From Saprospiraceae bacterium (lineage in GTDB: Bacteria > Bacteroidota > Bacteroidia > Chitinophagales > Saprospiraceae), in NCBI GenBank assembly GCA_013361075.1, contig JABWAJ010000258.1, forward strand, positions 1 through 7,702: a stretch of DNA of 7,702 nt, read 5' to 3'. The notes below the pieces were generated by a model, which did no database searches, was not told where the DNA came from, and was given only the letters and a program-made list of their open reading frames with translations. A program made the translations under genes and the position numbers. Positions within the stretch are counted from its first letter, which is position 1; every line of letters starts with the position of its first letter. This document shows, in pieces, positions 6,301 through 7,702 of this stretch.

Positions 6301-7702
6301 TCTGTTTCGCCACGAACTGAACAAGCCCGCGTATGAGCCTGGCGAAGAGGCACAAATTAGCCTGATCAGTGGTTTGCCTGCCACCCTTCATGTGCGTCTG
6401 GAAATTGAAAACGGAAAAGGAGGGGTGATTGCGCGCTGGGTTCAATTGTCCCGGTGGAAAGAAGAATTACAGGCCATTTCGGAGCAGGATCGCGGCAACC
6501 TGCCATATCTTCTGGCCTTAACTTTCCAGAACCGCTTTTATACGTATTCCGGCATCATTTCAGTGCCGTGGAGCAACAAGGACCTGGCAATCAGTTACCA
6601 GACATTCCGCGACAAACTGCGCCCGGGCCAGGAGGAAGAATGGAAAATTAAAATCAGCGGCCCCAAAAATGAGCAAGTTGCTGCAGAAATGGTGGCGGCC
6701 ATGTACGATGCGTCACTGGATGCTTTTGCGAGCCACAGTTGGGGGGCCGGATTTTACCCCTACAATTACAACCGGGTTTACTGGTATGGGAATGATTTCC
6801 GTGCAGGTGGGACCTATTATCTGCCTCCGGTCAGGATTCGCGAAGAAGACCTGAATGCCCCGATGCGGACCTACCGCCGGCTCAACTGGTTTGGCTGGAT
6901 GAACGATGGCGCATACCGCTGGGGCGGGGGACGCCGGATGTATAAAAATTCTGCTGCAATGGATGGCCGCATGATGGACCAGGCGGCACCGGAAATGCTT
7001 GCTGCCTCACCCGCAGAAGCCGCTGTGCCGCCGCCTCCGCCACCGGGGGGGGTAAGTTTGGAAGAATCAGCCGAAGATTCGACACAACAAGGAGGGCAAA
7101 AGCAAACACCGCCACCACCACCTGCGGTGCGCACCAATCTGAAAGAAACCGTATTTTTCTTTCCGCAACTGAACACCGATGCAGAAGGCAACGTGCTGAT
7201 CAAATTCACCATGAATGAAGCACTGACCCGCTGGAAGTTCATGGCTTTTGCCCACACCAAAACCCTGCAGTACGGCTTGAGCAGCAAAGAAATTGTGACC
7301 CAGAAAGAGTTGATGGTGCTCCCGAATGCTCCGCGCTTTGTGCGCGAAGGCGATCAAATTGAGTGGACAGCAAAAGTTTCCAACCTCACCGACAAGCCGC
7401 TGAAAGGCAAAGCCCGGTTGATGTTGTTCGATGCTGTTTCGATGGAACCGGCAGATCAATTATTGGGCAACCAGAACAATACCATTGATTTTTCGACCGA
7501 AGCAGGACAATCGGCCCGTTTGGCCTGGAATCTGAAAATTCCCACAGGCAAAATCATGGCCCTCACCCACCGGATCGTTGCGGAAGCCGACGATTTTTCT
7601 GATGGAGAAGAAAGCGCTCTGCCGGTGCTGACCAACCGGATGCTGGTGACAGAAACATTGCCGTTGCCGGTTCGGGGAGGTCAAAGCAAAACCTTCACCT
7701 TG
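3362..7702 (+). CDS. Secreted alpha-2-macroglobulin family protein, C-terminal part outside window
   Basis: The first 1447 residues of a very large exported protein; the frame is open from 3245 to the right edge. Bacterial alpha-2-macroglobulins are envelope-associated protease traps. Residues 1-31 form a Sec signal peptide: a basic start, hydrophobic core 11-24, and likely cleavage after AKS (29-31). There is no lipobox Cys, so it is probably not a lipoprotein. Residues about 35-395 are helical and partly TPR-like, as in Bacteroidota members of this family. Beta-rich macroglobulin domains start near 400 (NYRNVDKLYFKVVRL). The MG2-type motif DRAIYRPGQTIYFKAI begins at 606, and a Trp-rich loop WWPWW is at 749-753. 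A Met/Pro-rich low-complexity segment (about 1183-1256) precedes the A2M signature region (about 1257-1310: KETVFFFPQL, then LTRWKFMAFAHT). The macroglobulin domain after it contains LPNAPRFVREGDQIEW. The thioester domain would lie beyond the window, so whether it has CxEQ is unknown. ATG 3362 is chosen because it gives a normal signal peptide; ATG 3380 is equally possible. It is divergent from arsR. Confidence 0.92.
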   Translation, partial: MNKKELMRKFPILGLLVLSLAVWVSPQQAKSQTTMSQRYEAEWKEIDSFEAQGLPQSALAKVEALYGRIKRNDEPAEFVKAVIYREKFKSQLEEKGQVKAIQRLEAEVGQSEFPVKQMLYSMLGELYSQYLTENYWLIAQRTKTEGFDNNDLETWSATQFIEMASKYYYLSLQDERLAGISIKTFNAIMTEGNLDEALRPTLYDFLAHRVIDHFSNDRTDLPAPAYKFYINQPEVFGDASVFLTLKFDTKDQESYQLKTLLLLQDLIRRHLADADPVALIDVDLKRLQFLREKSSVPEKEALYLAALNRMKIRYSASPAYTEILHAMASWYIQQPYETGKETNRNNLKIAKDLCEEAISRFPKSYGAAHCKVLKASIQEKDFSIFCELVTLPEKPALMQVNYRNVDKLYFKVVRLEESDIDALHNNYNNVEETPAFAKKRKAVVTWSVVLPAIEDYRDHNTETIIPKLPVGYYAVLVAEDEKFEKSKKNAIYGLFQVSSLSGIRRNDSNGSLQIFTTDRASGAPLEGVTAEFYTYEYERRGRTTPWKKVDSAISDKDGRIVPGQRNKEFMVKLSKGKDVFWVNDRFSDYTYGDPSQTSVLTHFFLDRAIYRPGQTIYFKAILLQKDKHGIPSIWANQKVVVSFFDANQQEVSKLELVSNQYGSVNGSFIAPRTGLFGAMSIQSSLNGYTGLRVEEYKRPKFEVKIDPVAGAPKLGDKISVTGVAQTYAGSNVDAAQVRYRVVREVRYPWWPWWKGRSIFPSGSGEAMEIANGETTTDASGKFVVTFTAQPDPSTDKKDRPSFFYTVYADVVDITGETHSAERSIELGYLSLTAAIQLPEAFDRTQAPPVVISTNNLDGQPVPAKGKITIQRLDSPAQYYLERYWAKPEQYIIPEAVFKSNFPNIAYKKEDEKESWAAKEQVYARDLDTGGSDSLRIDMSTWNTGYYLVSVAVTDPSGQLVESKAYYELFDRKARQVAPDILFRHELNKPAYEPGEEAQISLISGLPATLHVRLEIENGKGGVIARWVQLSRWKEELQAISEQDRGNLPYLLALTFQNRFYTYSGIISVPWSNKDLAISYQTFRDKLRPGQEEEWKIKISGPKNEQVAAEMVAAMYDASLDAFASHSWGAGFYPYNYNRVYWYGNDFRAGGTYYLPPVRIREEDLNAPMRTYRRLNWFGWMNDGAYRWGGGRRMYKNSAAMDGRMMDQAAPEMLAASPAEAAVPPPPPPGGVSLEESAEDSTQQGGQKQTPPPPPAVRTNLKETVFFFPQLNTDAEGNVLIKFTMNEALTRWKFMAFAHTKTLQYGLSSKEIVTQKELMVLPNAPRFVREGDQIEWTAKVSNLTDKPLKGKARLMLFDAVSMEPADQLLGNQNNTIDFSTEAGQSARLAWNLKIPTGKIMALTHRIVAEADDFSDGEESALPVLTNRMLVTETLPLPVRGGQSKTFTL
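7028..7123 (+). repeat. Proline-run segment inside the macroglobulin gene
   Basis: Two proline runs, six residues (1223-1228) and five residues (1250-1254), flank a Gly/Gln/acidic stretch. Codons are mostly CCG and CCA. An 8-base G tract occurs at 7045-7052. The segment lies just before the A2M signature domain, where the exposed bait region of macroglobulins is normally placed, and is likely unstructured. Confidence 0.7.

Noticed and set aside
6871..7459. Minus-strand frames with Gly-rich and Cys/Pro-rich stretches opposite the proline segment.
   Set aside because: The Gly runs are only the complement of the CCG/CCA proline codons of the macroglobulin.
1..7702. CRISPR array, tRNA/rRNA, insertion sequence or phage genes.
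   Set aside because: No regularly spaced repeats, no tRNA-like cloverleaf or rRNA sequence, and no transposase or phage motifs were seen on either strand.

Overview
The window looks like a chromosomal stretch from a member of the Bacteroidota, probably a Saprospirales-type bacterium. Three things point there. A PUR-domain (DUF3276-type) gene has a textbook Bacteroidota promoter, TTTG-N19-TACATTTG. ArsR is paired with a DUF6428-type protein. A very long alpha-2-macroglobulin has the N-terminal helical region typical of this phylum. The genus assignment is inference from protein style only.

Layout: positions 1-3103 hold four genes, all on the minus strand; positions 3362-7702 hold one very large plus-strand gene that runs off the window. 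From left to right: (1) the start of a small PUR/DUF3276 nucleic-acid-binding protein, cut by the left edge; (2) a 604-residue ABC exporter half-transporter with a fused membrane and ATPase domain; (3) a DUF6428-type protein with a C-terminal Cys-Cys; (4) an ArsR/SmtB-type arsenic/metal repressor, also ending in Cys-Cys; (5) a divergent 258-bp intergenic region with ArsR-like operator sequences; (6) the first 1447 residues of a secreted alpha-2-macroglobulin family protein. Its reading frame is open to the right edge, with the thioester/C-terminal part outside the window.

The arsR/DUF6428 pair reads as a small metalloid-responsive unit. An almost perfect 16-bp palindrome lies over the predicted -7 box of the arsR promoter, and a second, fully perfect copy lies in the 58-bp gap between arsR and the DUF6428 gene. 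Two weaker copies lie in front of the macroglobulin gene. No arsenate reductase or arsenite efflux gene is in view. A perfect 11-bp stem hairpin separates this unit from the ABC exporter gene.

Nothing in the window is clearly a new system. The points most worth a second look are the repeated ArsR-type palindromes, including those toward the macroglobulin gene; the Cys-Cys tails shared by ArsR and its DUF6428 neighbour; the Asp in place of the catalytic Glu in the ABC exporter; and the Met/Pro-rich low-complexity segment sitting where a macroglobulin bait region is expected.
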